Below, in pieces: positions 17,320 through 26,987 of a stretch of 64,000 nt of DNA; within the stretch, counting starts at the first letter, position 1, and each line of letters begins with the position of its first letter. The position numbers were made by a program, and so were the translations under genes. The stretch is from Mariniblastus fucicola. Lineage in GTDB: Bacteria; Planctomycetota; Planctomycetia; Pirellulales; Pirellulaceae. The notes beneath the pieces were generated by a model. That model saw nothing but the letters and a program-made list of their open reading frames with translations, ran no database searches and was not told the origin of the DNA. The stretch lies in contig NZ_CP042912.1 of NCBI RefSeq assembly GCF_008087665.1, positions 5,952,001-6,016,000 on the forward strand, read 5' to 3'.

Positions 17320-19542
17320 ATGACAGTCGAAAATATGCAGTCGTTTTTAAAGAAAAAGAGTCGGCGGCGGATGCGGCCGGAAAAGGGCAACAAGAGTAAA
17401 CGCCAACTTTGGCAAGAAGCAAAGCTCGAGGTTGCATCGGTCTATCAAGAATTCTATCAAGAGATGCAGAAGCTGAAAGGCAAGACTCCCGGGGCTCTTT
17501 ACGCCCGATACTCTTCGCGCTTCCAGGACTCCATCGCCTCTCAAATTCGGGCACTTCTAGTGTTCGCCGTTGCCAACCAAATCTATATCAGCATCGATCA
17601 GATCTTCTTTGATGTCGCAGTACGGGGCTCGAAGGCAAATCGCGAAGGCTTGCAGAAAGTTGAGAAGACTTTGGAGTCGGGCAAGGCAAGTGTGCTGCTT
17701 GTCCTGAAAACTAACCGCTTGTACCGCAAGACCTACCGTTCCCTTCACTGGATTGACCGGGCCGTCAAGCGTTGGGAAGCTCGCCTAATTTTTGTTAAAG
17801 ACCACCTTGACTCGAGTGAAAGGGATTTTGACGGGATTCGTCTTCAGATGGCAGCGGTACTGGATGAGCATGGTGCACGGGCACACGTAGACAATGTTGT
17901 CAGTCAGCATTTGCACCTTGCTCAAGACAAAGTCATCACTGGAACCGTCACGTTCGGGTTTTGTGGTGACGAAGTTGAGGGACAGGAAACTCGGCGGGGG
18001 TTTCCTCGCCGAACTTGGGCGATAGACGAATTCGAAGCAGAGTATGTTCGCTTGATCTTTCACTGGTTCGTTTACGAAGGTCTCTCGCGCGCTGAAATCG
18101 TCCGTCGGCTGGTTGCCGACCCTGATGCTCCGCTACCACCGCGGAGTGCAGGATCCTGGTCGATTACAGCGCTGAATATTCTGCTACAGAATGAACGATA
18201 TCTCGGTATTTTCAAATACGGCGAAAAGATGAATGTCGACATGCCTGATGCCGACTACGTCATTCGACAGGAACGTGATGAGCCATTGCATGTTGCTCAT
18301 CATTCGGAGCTGCAAATCGTAGAGTCGAGAATCTGGTTCGAAGCGCAGCGACTAATAGCGATTGCCAAGTCCAACGGCGGACGGCGACGCGGCAAGTCGA
18401 GCGAGCCAACAGGGAGCGAACTGATTCGACGCTTGTTTGTCTGTCCTCAACACCAGCGCCCAACATGGATCAGTGGCGACAATATCTTTTGTCCGGAATG
18501 CAACAAGCTTCAACGTGAACAGCGCTGCCTGGTTTCAAAGTTGCCAACCAAGCTCGCATCCAAGCTTTTGATTGAGAAGATTGTCGGATTCATCACCGAA
18601 GACAAGGACTTCGTTCGTGATGCCCACAAGGCGTACGTAGAAGCTCTGGAATCTGGCGAGGTCGTCGACCCAAACGAGATACGGCGACTCGAACACGAAT
18701 CGAAGGAGCTGGGACGCAAGATTGCCGCGCTGAAGCAAGACAAAGGGTCGACAGATATCGAAATCGCCGAAAGTGATGAAATTCTGGGGGAGTTGCGTGC
18801 CGAACGCCAGGAAGTCACGTCGCGGCTCGCCCGGCTCAATCGTGATTCTTCGCTCGAGGTTCAGATCCCAACGTTTGAGGAAACCGTCAAGAAATTGAAG
18901 ACCCTCGCTGATAGCTTGCTCAATTCGATTCGCGCAAAAGATCCTGCCGTTCTTGGGCGTTTCCGTCGTGTCTTGCGGCTACTTGTTGGTGGTGAGATTG
19001 AACTTCATCAAGCAGGCAGTATCGAGCCTCGCCAAGGGTGGCTGCGTGCAGAATTTGACATTTGCCTCGGAGCAGTACTGACAGATGGCTCCGGACTGGA
19101 CGACAAACAACCGTCGCGACGGGTCTCAATTGACTTCAATCGCCCCTGCCCTTTCCAGGCAGAGGCAGATGAAGCCTACCGACTCGACACGGCCGAAGAG
19201 TTGCCCCGTAAGGAGATTGGTTCTCGACTAGGATGTTCCAAGTCAAAGATCACAAAACTTCTGAAGTATGCCTACGATCAGCGTGGTGAGGTCTTCGTCG
19301 ACGGTCGTAGCCGGCGCGCCGCCATCGCACCACCCAACCCACCGGCATACGACCGGATTGGCGATCGAGTCATGGAGTTGTATCGCCAGGATAGGTTGCT
19401 ACAAGTAATCGCCAATGACGTTGGTGTATGCAAAGACACGATCACCAAAGTTGTCCGAATTTGGCACGAGGAGAACAACGTGCCCCTTGAGGATGGCCGC
19501 ACTCGGCGGAAGCGATTGGCGGTCAAGAATCGCCCCAAGTAA
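17320..19542 (+). CDS. Large serine recombinase
   Basis: 740 residues. ATG 17320 is chosen for the GGAG 8 nt upstream. The resolvase domain has YARYSSRFQDSIASQ with the likely nucleophile Ser65, then the RLYR and LQMAA segments. The recombinase domain follows (about 215-350), then a zinc-ribbon-like CP..H / CPEC segment near 375-395 and a long coiled coil near 450-510, as in LSR integrases. Unusually, the last ~120 residues add two helix-turn-helix-like stretches (KEIGSRLGCSKSKITKLL and QVIANDVGVCKDTITKVV). It could integrate the element that carries the preceding module; att sites were not identified. Confidence 0.88.
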   Translation: MTVENMQSFLKKKSRRRMRPEKGNKSKRQLWQEAKLEVASVYQEFYQEMQKLKGKTPGALYARYSSRFQDSIASQIRALLVFAVANQIYISIDQIFFDVAVRGSKANREGLQKVEKTLESGKASVLLVLKTNRLYRKTYRSLHWIDRAVKRWEARLIFVKDHLDSSERDFDGIRLQMAAVLDEHGARAHVDNVVSQHLHLAQDKVITGTVTFGFCGDEVEGQETRRGFPRRTWAIDEFEAEYVRLIFHWFVYEGLSRAEIVRRLVADPDAPLPPRSAGSWSITALNILLQNERYLGIFKYGEKMNVDMPDADYVIRQERDEPLHVAHHSELQIVESRIWFEAQRLIAIAKSNGGRRRGKSSEPTGSELIRRLFVCPQHQRPTWISGDNIFCPECNKLQREQRCLVSKLPTKLASKLLIEKIVGFITEDKDFVRDAHKAYVEALESGEVVDPNEIRRLEHESKELGRKIAALKQDKGSTDIEIAESDEILGELRAERQEVTSRLARLNRDSSLEVQIPTFEETVKKLKTLADSLLNSIRAKDPAVLGRFRRVLRLLVGGEIELHQAGSIEPRQGWLRAEFDICLGAVLTDGSGLDDKQPSRRVSIDFNRPCPFQAEADEAYRLDTAEELPRKEIGSRLGCSKSKITKLLKYAYDQRGEVFVDGRSRRAAIAPPNPPAYDRIGDRVMELYRQDRLLQVIANDVGVCKDTITKVVRIWHEENNVPLEDGRTRRKRLAVKNRPK

Positions 19543-19585
19543 CCGGATTTGTTTCTCGCCGATGATAACCTGGGAGTTTGTGGTC

Positions 19586-19616
19586 GCCGCCAGGCGGCCG
19601 CAAAATCCTTTTTTTT
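19586..19616 (+). terminator. Possible terminator after the serine recombinase
   Basis: A short GC-rich hairpin (19586-19598) followed 10 nt later by eight T. It is weaker than the terminators upstream because the stem and T-run are separated. Confidence 0.4.
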
Positions 19617-19804
19617 AGGTATCAAACATCAAGCTGACGTGTACTTCACAATCGAGACTAATTGCGAATATTCGAGTCCTCGAATATTGGGCATTAGTGA
19701 CAAAGGGGAAATAAGAGTCAGCGAACTTATATATTTATGGTTTGCGATAGCCCAAGACTGGCGGAGTCCGCCAGAAGATATGAACATCCGCTTTGAAGGA
19801 ACCA

Positions 19805-20098
19805 ATGTCAAGCAATTCGAAACGTACTCGCCGGACTCTTTCAGAAGAGTTCAAGCGTGATGCGGTCAATCTGATCGTTAGTGAGGGCTACTCTTTCCGA
19901 GCAGTCGCTGAGGCTGTCAACGTGAATGAGAACAGCCTTCGCAACTGGCACAGGAGGTATACTCCGGAAGCTGAACCTTGCGGTCCGGACGCCACGAAAG
20001 AAGAACTTCGCGCCGAACTGAAACGCCTTCGCAAGAACTCAAACGCGGCGGCACATGCGCAATCGTCTAACGAATTCTCAAAGCCGATCCCGCGCTGA
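19805..20098 (+). pseudogene. IS3-family transposase OrfA remnant
   Basis: The N-terminus (SNSKRTRRTLSEEFKRDAV, then a helix-turn-helix around YSFRAVAEAVNVNENSLRNW) is a typical IS3/IS911 OrfA. After KRLRK the frame no longer matches; the expected downstream text continues in the +1 frame (ELKRGG..., RILKADPAL). OrfB is absent. This is a truncated, frameshifted insertion sequence with no terminal repeats that I could identify. Confidence 0.75.
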
Positions 20099-20142
20099 CG
20101 CTGTAAAACGAAGAGATGATCTGTATCAAGAATGTACACCAA

Positions 20143-20343
20143 TTATTCCGTCACGCCGTTCCGATCGGATTGCCGTTCCTCGCGTCCAAGCCGTAGAATT
20201 TCATCAAACTCATTGTCGTTCTTAAACGAACCGGAAATGTCAGAGATCCAATTCGACTTGTCGTTTGAGCCTTTGGATTCGTCCCTCAATCGTTCAACCT
20301 CTCGCTCGACTTTCGCGATTCGCTCTTCAATACTCTTGGCCAT
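20143..20343 (-). CDS. Orphan antitoxin-like protein
   Basis: 66 residues from ATG 20343, with AGGTGA upstream. The pattern (SIEERIAKVEREVERLRDE, then a W.SDISGSFKND...FDEILRLGREER tail) matches small antitoxins usually paired with a PIN-domain toxin. No toxin follows; the IS3 remnant lies at its 3' side, so the partner may have been lost. Pairing is inferred from family knowledge. Confidence 0.5.
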   Translation of the reverse strand: MAKSIEERIAKVEREVERLRDESKGSNDKSNWISDISGSFKNDNEFDEILRLGREERQSDRNGVTE

Positions 20344-20622
20344 GGCATCGTCACCTGACAAAACAATTTCTTACAACCTGAGCGATAATGGCAGCTAAAT
20401 CATCGTTTTGAGGGAAACGTAACTTCCTGCAATTTGCAAACTCTCAAGCAAGTTGCGCATTGCCCTGAACGCGACATTCGGTCTGCAGCCACAGCTGAAC
20501 AGTTCGAAAGCAAAGTGCAAGACACTACTACAGCTCGCGTGATGCCACGGTAAATACACAACAAGTAATTCAATGAGAGAACTAGCTGACAAGCAGAAAT
20601 TTGATGGGTGTGGTCGGCGAAG

Positions 20623-21324
20623 TCAACGAAACGCATAGGACACCCACCCTCGATAAGCCAACCCGGCATAGAACAAACTCACGTCGTAAAACCCCGCTTC
20701 ACGCAGCAGCGATTCGTCTTGCTGTGGATCGAGAATCGTGAGATGCGAGTCGATTGCCTCACTTGCCCGCGATGCCTTTTGCGGATCGACACCGGAACTC
20801 ACCACATAGGCCGTATAGCGAGAAAGCCACTGTTCTCGCGCGCCGCTTGCTTGGGAAAAACTTAATTGGAGCGTGATCAATGGGGCATTTGGTTTCAGTC
20901 GTCCACGAATGGCGGTCAGCATTTGGCGCCGCTCTTCGAGGTTGGCAAAGTGCAGGGTCAAAAGACAAGTCGCTGCGTCAAATGGACCTTCCGGTGCGAC
21001 GTCAATTTTGCCTTCGTGCAGAGCGACTCGCGTGACATGCGTACCAAGGGTTTGCCTTGCAAGATCCAGCATAGCGGGCGAAGGATCAACCCCATCAAAC
21101 GTCCAGCTCGGTTCTGCATCCGCAAAGACTTTTAACTCCAGTCCGCCACCGGCTCCGACAACGAGGATGCGACCGTTGCTGCCAACACGCTCGGCCAGCA
21201 ACAGCGTTGCCATTCGCTGCATGTCCGCAAATCCCGGCACAGCTCGTCCCGGCGAGTCGGCGTACTGGGCGACTGCTTTCGGGTCGTGGAATGCCGCTCT
21301 GGCTAACTCATTGCTAGACGCCAT
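20623..21324 (-). CDS. Class I SAM-dependent methyltransferase
   Basis: 233 residues. SAM-binding motif I is ILVVGAGGGLELKVF near residue 53, followed by the acidic loop FDGVDPSPAML and motif PFDAATCLLTLHF near 115. The fold resembles UbiE/BioC-type enzymes; the substrate is unknown. It starts inside the 3' end of the Rrf2 regulator gene (11-bp overlap), so the two form one operon. The regulator probably controls it. Confidence 0.82.
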   Translation of the reverse strand: MASSNELARAAFHDPKAVAQYADSPGRAVPGFADMQRMATLLLAERVGSNGRILVVGAGGGLELKVFADAEPSWTFDGVDPSPAMLDLARQTLGTHVTRVALHEGKIDVAPEGPFDAATCLLTLHFANLEERRQMLTAIRGRLKPNAPLITLQLSFSQASGAREQWLSRYTAYVVSSGVDPQKASRASEAIDSHLTILDPQQDESLLREAGFYDVSLFYAGLAYRGWVSYAFR

Positions 21325-21781
21325 GTGTATTCCGTTTTGCTTTCAGTGAGATGCCCTTGGCTTTGAGTCGCTTGTGACAATCGGCGCTCAGCGAAGCGAG
21401 GGTCACTCCGCCAAGTCGCCGCAGCAGTCGTTGCTCGGCCTCGTCAAACGCCTTGCCCAGTGCCGCGTTCACGGATTGCTCCACCAGGCAACCAGGCGAC
21501 TCGGTGCGATTGCCAATTGCCAACAGTGACGGGCTGCCAACCGCCTCGTAAATGTCCAGCAACGTGACTTCGGCAAGATCGCAAGCCACAGTCCAACCGC
21601 CGCCGTGCCCCTTCTCACTGCGCACGTAGCCCTGCTCGCGCAGCCCGGCCATCAACCGACGCACCACAACTGGATTGGTGTCCATCATCTTCGACAGGTC
21701 TTCGGACGTGACCGGTACTTCTAATTCCGCCATGTGCAGCAGGATGTGCAGCACACCGGAAAGCTTGCTATCTCGCTTCAT
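21314..21781 (-). CDS. Rrf2-family transcriptional regulator
   Basis: 155 residues from ATG 21781 (MKRDSKLSGVLHILLHMAE). The winged helix (VTSEDLSKMMDTNPVVVRRLMAGLREQGYV, then a KGHGGGW wing) is classic Rrf2. One cysteine (PGC) sits in the region where Fe-S members have three, so this is probably a YwnA-like non-Fe-S member. It diverges from the methyltransferase at 21868 across 86 bp and overlaps the one at 20623, so it may regulate both. Confidence 0.87.
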   Translation of the reverse strand: MKRDSKLSGVLHILLHMAELEVPVTSEDLSKMMDTNPVVVRRLMAGLREQGYVRSEKGHGGGWTVACDLAEVTLLDIYEAVGSPSLLAIGNRTESPGCLVEQSVNAALGKAFDEAEQRLLRRLGGVTLASLSADCHKRLKAKGISLKAKRNTHGV

Positions 21782-21867
21782 GTAACTTATTCTATTACGA
21801 GACACGGTGTGCGCCAAGGTCCGTTGCCAAAGCACGGCTGTTTGTCAATCACTAGAGGAGAATCACT
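21782..21867. promoter_or_regulatory. Divergent regulatory region between Rrf2 gene and methyltransferase
   Basis: 86-bp spacer between two divergent starts. Positions 21783-21799 form an imperfect dyad (GTAAC...ATTAC) close to the Rrf2 start, a plausible autoregulatory operator. The methyltransferase side carries AGAGGAG before its TTG start. No strong -35/-10 pair could be fixed by eye. Confidence 0.4.
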
Positions 21868-22467
21868 TTGTCACAGCCAGACTGGAACGCGAGGTTTGCC
21901 GAAACCGAATTTGCATATGGCGCGGAGCCCAATTCGTTTCTCGTGCAGAATGCAAGCTGGCTAAAGGCCCCCGTTCTTTCCATCGCAGAGGGCGAAGGCC
22001 GTAACGCCGTCTTTTTGGCGGCTCAGGGATTGAATGTCCACGCGGTGGACAGTTCGCACGTGGGCCTGGCGAAAGCCGAAAGACTTGCCGCCAGTAAGAG
22101 CGTCATCATTTCAACCGAAGTCGTAGATCTCCAGGACTTTGCGCCTGAGCCGAACGCGTACGGCGGAGCTGTTTCGATATACGCTCATTTGCCGAGTCCA
22201 CTTCGAACGAGGCTGTATCCGCTTCTCGTAAAAACGCTGAAACCGGGCGGAGTTCTGATCCTGGAATCGTACGCCGAAAATCAGATAGGGCGTGGTACAG
22301 GCGGTCCAAGCAATCTAGACCTGTTGATGACCTGCGACAAGGTCGAGCGGGAACTCGTCGGACTTGAAACGATCCTCTTGCAAGAAACCGAGCGAGAAGT
22401 GATCGAAGGCAAGTTTCACACAGGCCTGGCTTCCGTGATCCAATACGTCGGCAAAAAGCCAATCTGA
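21868..22467 (+). CDS. Class I SAM-dependent methyltransferase (TehB-like)
   Basis: 199 residues from TTG with AGAGGAG upstream. Begins PDWNARFAETEFAYG, as in TehB/thiopurine-type methyltransferases. Motif I is VLSIAEGEGRNAVFLA near 46 and the acidic post-motif is VHAVDSS. The motif II region, AVSIYAHLP, precedes LLVKTLKPGGVLILE near 130. Likely a small-molecule or metalloid detoxifying enzyme; the substrate is unknown. Confidence 0.82.
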   Translation: MSQPDWNARFAETEFAYGAEPNSFLVQNASWLKAPVLSIAEGEGRNAVFLAAQGLNVHAVDSSHVGLAKAERLAASKSVIISTEVVDLQDFAPEPNAYGGAVSIYAHLPSPLRTRLYPLLVKTLKPGGVLILESYAENQIGRGTGGPSNLDLLMTCDKVERELVGLETILLQETEREVIEGKFHTGLASVIQYVGKKPI

Positions 22468-22563
22468 ATAGCTGACTGATCACGCGGAGCAAGGATCGTC
22501 AAGACTCAACCAAAAGTCGTCTGCACGGTCCGATTGAATCGAAAACCAACAAAGCCGTGCAGT

Positions 22564-23400
22564 TTAAGCCAGTTCCGAAAGGAGCAAGTCAACCCTTATG
22601 AGGAGCTTCGCAATCACTTGTCGAGCATCACTTTGATCTCGGCAACGATCAGGACCTTCTGTTGGATGTGGAAATCGTGGTGTCGATAACCTGGTATTGG
22701 GAGAAAGGTCACGAAGTCGCTTTCGGACATCGCTCCGTCTGGGTCCGACGATGGACGAGCCCTTGGCCTTGTACCCCCGCTTTGTAGGCAACGCACTTGT
22801 GCGCGATTTGCCGATGTACACCTGTCGGTCAGCGGGTCAAACATCAGCTCCAGCCCTTGCCACCGAAAGTCTTACCGGTCGTAGTTTGGTATCTCTTTGT
22901 CTTGACGGTTGGAGCGAAGTTTACGACTTGGGAGATCTCCTCGAGTTACCGGTACAACCCATCTCGCAGCACTCACTTTGCGAAGAATACCGGTGGAATG
23001 CGTGGATTCGAGCGGCCTTAGATTTCGGATTGTGATCAGGCTTACTGCCTTCTGCCCAACTTTTCCTTTACCGCTGAACAACAACACTTCGCCCGGTTGA
23101 AACTTCTTTAAGTGCCGAGCCACGCTGAGGCGACGAGTCCCAGATAGCTCGTTTTGTCCTCCCAGCGGATGATTTCAGCCGTGTAGCAAATTTGATTGAG
23201 GTTTTCAGTTGTCGAAAGGTAAAGGCATGCAGACTGCGACTTACGCGGAGGCTCGTCGCGCAACATCGCAATTGCCTGGTTCTTGAATGGTTGCAAATAA
23301 TTCTTGCCACTTGGGTTTTCCAATTGAGATGTGAGTACCTCAACCATAACGCCGTTTTAGATTCCATTGATGAAAAGAGCGTTAGCCATAACCAGATTCT
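22564..23400 (-). pseudogene. Decayed gene of unknown function
   Basis: On the minus strand, protein-like text moves between frames: NYLQPFKNQAIAMLRDEPP and ICYTAEIIRWEDKTSYLG (about 23347-23120), then LKKFQPGEVLLFSGKGKVG (about 23110-22990), then QVVNFAPTVKTKRYQTT (about 22945-22890) and GAMSESDFVTFLPIPGY (about 22735-22685). No single frame spans it and stops interrupt it, so it looks like a frameshifted remnant. The family was not recognised. 22468-22563 and 23401-23524 hold nothing I can call. Confidence 0.5.
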
Positions 23401-23524
23401 TTGACGAGTTGTTTGATAGGATGTTGAACCCTATATCTTATCTGTGACCAGGTATTAAGCTGACCACCCCACTCAAGATTCTGCATTCAGGCACGCAACT
23501 TTGAATTTGGTTCCATTGAAACGA

Positions 23525-24844
23525 ATGCCTACGCAGCTGTTCCGCTCGGCTACGTTGGAGATTGATACGGACTTCACAGCGGAAGATCCCCTTGCCTTCG
23601 ATTACTTGGGGCAGCAGGTTGGCAATTGGCTGTTCCGTGGATTCACTACCCGCACCAGTCGGGCGCAATACTATTGCGTCGTGCTCTACGGTCTTCATCT
23701 GGCCGAGGTCGCCATCCAGCAATACGGCTACCCTGGTGACGACAAAACGCGGTCCCTGTTATTTGAACGCTGGGAGAGATTTTGGGCGCTCGCTACGCTC
23801 GAAAGCCGAGGAGGAACTCTCGAACGCGGTGACCCGGACGGAATGCGCGGAGTCCGAGGCGCCCAAGCCGCCTGGATTGGTGGCGACCGTGCCTTGCGGC
23901 TGGATTATCCATTGATCTCGCGACAGGTCGAGTTGGGAGGGATGGGTGCCTATCTTTCTTCGCTTCGAGAATATGGGCTGGTGTTCAAAGGGACTTTGCG
24001 AGTCACACCTCTCGCGAAGCCCTTCGTCGATTTCTTCTGGACCTCGAAAACAAAAAGTTCTGGCAACCGTTACGAAAGATATGCACTGAAAGCACTTGAT
24101 CTGGAACGCCGAACAATCCCTCGGGCGGTATCCGGACTGTCGCTGAAACGAGTCGGCGATCGCTCGAGACTCACTGCAGTCAAGAAAAGGCCTGACCAGC
24201 AAGAACGGCTCTGGAGCATCTTGTTCGCACAGGCAAAGGACGGTTCGACGCTGCCAATTTCGCAACAATTGGTTAGTGCCGATAACGATGGTGAGGTTGT
24301 CATCGAACAGATACTACGAGGGATCCTTAGAAACAAATGGGGCGAGGTCGATTCCACTGTTGAACAGAGAGTTCGTGCGGCGATCGCATTCGGAAAATTG
24401 TCGACCCACCTGCTCAGCTGCTTTGACAGAGCATACGGTTACGTCGATTCACACGGTTGGATTGCCGATTTCCGTCACGTTGCATCAGCCGCCTTTCCGG
24501 AGTCGGAGTCCGCAACGACGCGCAATCTATGCAATGCCGTTCAAAAGGCATCTGGGTGTCGCAAGTTTGGCGAGCTGAAGTTCCACGGACCCCAGTTCCT
24601 GAGTCTGGTCAGCAAGTTGATGGATGCCGGGCCAGCTGAAGCACTTGAATATCTCCTCGCCTTTCACGTGGCAGTTCAGAGAACCCGCCGTGGTAGCGGT
24701 GCCTGGTTTCGACGAGAAAAAACCAAGTTGGTCATGCAGGTCGTGGGATATGGCGGCTTCCGAAAAGAACAGCACTTTCCCAGCTTCAAATTGAATGTTG
24801 TCAGAAGGCTGCTCGCAGACTTGGGGAGGCTGAATGATGATTGA
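23525..24844 (+). CDS. Unknown protein, first gene of PLD/SNF2 operon
   Basis: 439 residues from ATG 23525; a TTG 24 nt upstream is possible. Soluble, mixed alpha/beta, with GNWLFRGFTTRTSRAQYY near 40, ARVGGLGAYLSSLREYGLV-like text near 140 and a basic GVWF-rich C-terminus. No nuclease or ATPase motif seen. Its 3' end overlaps the PLD gene by 11 bp. Position suggests a specificity or scaffold subunit of a three-gene defence system; this is inference. Confidence 0.75.
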   Translation: MPTQLFRSATLEIDTDFTAEDPLAFDYLGQQVGNWLFRGFTTRTSRAQYYCVVLYGLHLAEVAIQQYGYPGDDKTRSLLFERWERFWALATLESRGGTLERGDPDGMRGVRGAQAAWIGGDRALRLDYPLISRQVELGGMGAYLSSLREYGLVFKGTLRVTPLAKPFVDFFWTSKTKSSGNRYERYALKALDLERRTIPRAVSGLSLKRVGDRSRLTAVKKRPDQQERLWSILFAQAKDGSTLPISQQLVSADNDGEVVIEQILRGILRNKWGEVDSTVEQRVRAAIAFGKLSTHLLSCFDRAYGYVDSHGWIADFRHVASAAFPESESATTRNLCNAVQKASGCRKFGELKFHGPQFLSLVSKLMDAGPAEALEYLLAFHVAVQRTRRGSGAWFRREKTKLVMQVVGYGGFRKEQHFPSFKLNVVRRLLADLGRLNDD

Positions 24845-26987
24845 ATCTGGTCGTGTCTTGGATCGGCTTTGTAGTGAGAAACCGTGTACTGGGGCGATCT
24901 TCACAACGTTTGGTCATGATCCGGCGTTTTTTGAGAATCAAGTTCTGAGGTCTATACTCAGGCTGACATCCGATCCGGTCGAGCAACCCCAACGTTTTCA
25001 CAGCGAAGCACTCCGCACATTACAGGAGACGCCGGTGGCGGTGATCGTTGACGCCGGGCAACGCCAACCAGGGCGGCGACTTCCGTACGATGTTTTGGAA
25101 GTCAGCGATATCGTATTTCATCCAAAGAGTGCGCTGCACTTGTACGAAGACTACGCTCGCCTGATGGTTGGCTCGGGGAACCTGACTTTTCCTGGCTACA
25201 GCCAAAATACAGAACTCTTCATCACGTACGATCTGCGTTATGACAGTCCAGACGACGTCGAATTACTCCGGGAGTTTGATGGCCATGTGAATCGAATCGA
25301 GAGTTTGGTGAGGCAAACCGGCTCACAGCTTTCGCTGGTTCGCGGTCAGCTTCAGCGTCGAATTTCCGGTGTGGTCGCAACCGGTAACTCACCGACAGTT
25401 GCGTTGCTGGATTCAACAAAGAGTCCAATCATGGACCAGATCCTGGAGTTGATTCCGGAGTCAGCAAAAATCAATCACATTGGGATGCTGGCTCCATTCT
25501 ATCAGCGGGACGATTCGTCCGAGATTGACGCGAGTTCAGTCTTCGGAGCGTTGAGACATCGAGTCGCAAACAACGTAAGCTTGGACGTTGGTGTCGTTTG
25601 GGACAATGCTCAGGTTCAGCGAGATTCTTCGTTTACCGAATTGAATGACGGGCTCAATCAACTTTGGGCATGGTCAGTAAATGAGGGCGAAGATCGCGAG
25701 ATTGAGTATTTGATTCCAACAACGGTTCATGAAACACGATTGGATTATCAAGATGGCCAAGGTAAATCCAGACGTGAGGATCTCGATGAGGCATTGGATG
25801 CGATCGAGAATGGAGAGTTGTGGATGTTACCCAAGCCTCGAGTGTATGCGCCTCGCCAGGCTTTGAACTCTGCAAACGACGTCTACGAAAACGTTGATAT
25901 TTGGCTTCATCCTGGTTCCAGACTGGTCAAAGGTAGGCCAGTACATCGACCACTGCACGCGAAACTACTTACGATTACGTACCGGCAAGGCCGATCGACC
26001 AGAACGCTTGTCATGATCGGCAGTGCGAATATGTCCCGAAGAGCATTGCTTCAGCAAGCCGCTCCTCGTCTTGGAAACGTTGAATTGGGAGTCGCATTCA
26101 TCGTAAACGGTCGGGTCAACATTACTGACATCCTGCCGGAGTTGGTAAACGTGCCGTTGAAGTTACTTCAACTTGATGAGCGACCATTTCCGGAACCAGG
26201 GACCAATTGGTCACTCGCAATTGAGCAAGTGCAATTTGATCCGAAATCGCGAGTGCTGAAGCTCCAATGGAGCGAGCTGGCGAGTGAGCTTTTTGATTGG
26301 CAGGTGCTTTACAACGATCGGGAGCTCGTGCGCGGGAGCGTTGCACCAACCTCGGATATCACCATTAACGATTTCGTTCTTCAACCGGCTTCCGCGGAAA
26401 TCGTGCTACGAGTCGCTGGCACTGACTATTCGATTCCCATATTGGTAACGGATTTGGTAGCGCTGCCGGTGTTTACTTCGGGCGGAGGGCTCCAGCTGAA
26501 GGATCTTCTCTTGCTTCTTGGACGTCGGATTGGCAGAGAAAAAGCGGTGGAGATTGGAAAGCGACCGCCAAAGGTTCGTGAAGACGGCAAGATGGCGCAT
26601 CATTTCGGCGAAGGCTTCAGCCCAACGGATGTTTTCCGGGCTTGGTGGGCTGTCGCCCAAGATCTTGCGGACCCCGAGTTGTCGTTGCTTGGATTTCGAT
26701 TGCGACTTGAAGGGGCTCTTGGTCTATCAGATGCGTGGAAGTGCATCGTCGATGCAGCACGCGAGAAAGCGATGAACACAACGGAAGCCTGGTTCTACGG
26801 TGCCGAATTGATCCGAGAACTAAAGCAAATCGAATTGGAGGAATCCGCTGATTACGAACCCAAAATGGAAGTGCTCAACGGATTCCTGGATTCCATTCGA
26901 TCAGACCTTCAGCAGATAGCGCCAGATGATGCGGGCCGTCGCTGGGTGAAAACGATTCAGCGTTTTTATGCGGGGGCCAGCAAATGA
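24834..26987 (+). CDS. Phospholipase D-family (HKD) protein, probable nuclease
   Basis: 717 residues. Two HKD-like motifs are visible: H96-P-K98 followed by GSGNLT (113-118), and H375-A-K377 followed by GSAN (396-399). This is the paired arrangement of PLD-superfamily nucleases seen in restriction systems. The C-terminal ~250 residues are not recognised. It overlaps both neighbours (11 bp and 4 bp), so the three proteins are probably made together. The likely role is cleavage of foreign DNA handled by the helicase. Confidence 0.82.
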   Translation: MMIESGRVLDRLCSEKPCTGAIFTTFGHDPAFFENQVLRSILRLTSDPVEQPQRFHSEALRTLQETPVAVIVDAGQRQPGRRLPYDVLEVSDIVFHPKSALHLYEDYARLMVGSGNLTFPGYSQNTELFITYDLRYDSPDDVELLREFDGHVNRIESLVRQTGSQLSLVRGQLQRRISGVVATGNSPTVALLDSTKSPIMDQILELIPESAKINHIGMLAPFYQRDDSSEIDASSVFGALRHRVANNVSLDVGVVWDNAQVQRDSSFTELNDGLNQLWAWSVNEGEDREIEYLIPTTVHETRLDYQDGQGKSRREDLDEALDAIENGELWMLPKPRVYAPRQALNSANDVYENVDIWLHPGSRLVKGRPVHRPLHAKLLTITYRQGRSTRTLVMIGSANMSRRALLQQAAPRLGNVELGVAFIVNGRVNITDILPELVNVPLKLLQLDERPFPEPGTNWSLAIEQVQFDPKSRVLKLQWSELASELFDWQVLYNDRELVRGSVAPTSDITINDFVLQPASAEIVLRVAGTDYSIPILVTDLVALPVFTSGGGLQLKDLLLLLGRRIGREKAVEIGKRPPKVREDGKMAHHFGEGFSPTDVFRAWWAVAQDLADPELSLLGFRLRLEGALGLSDAWKCIVDAAREKAMNTTEAWFYGAELIRELKQIELEESADYEPKMEVLNGFLDSIRSDLQQIAPDDAGRRWVKTIQRFYAGASK

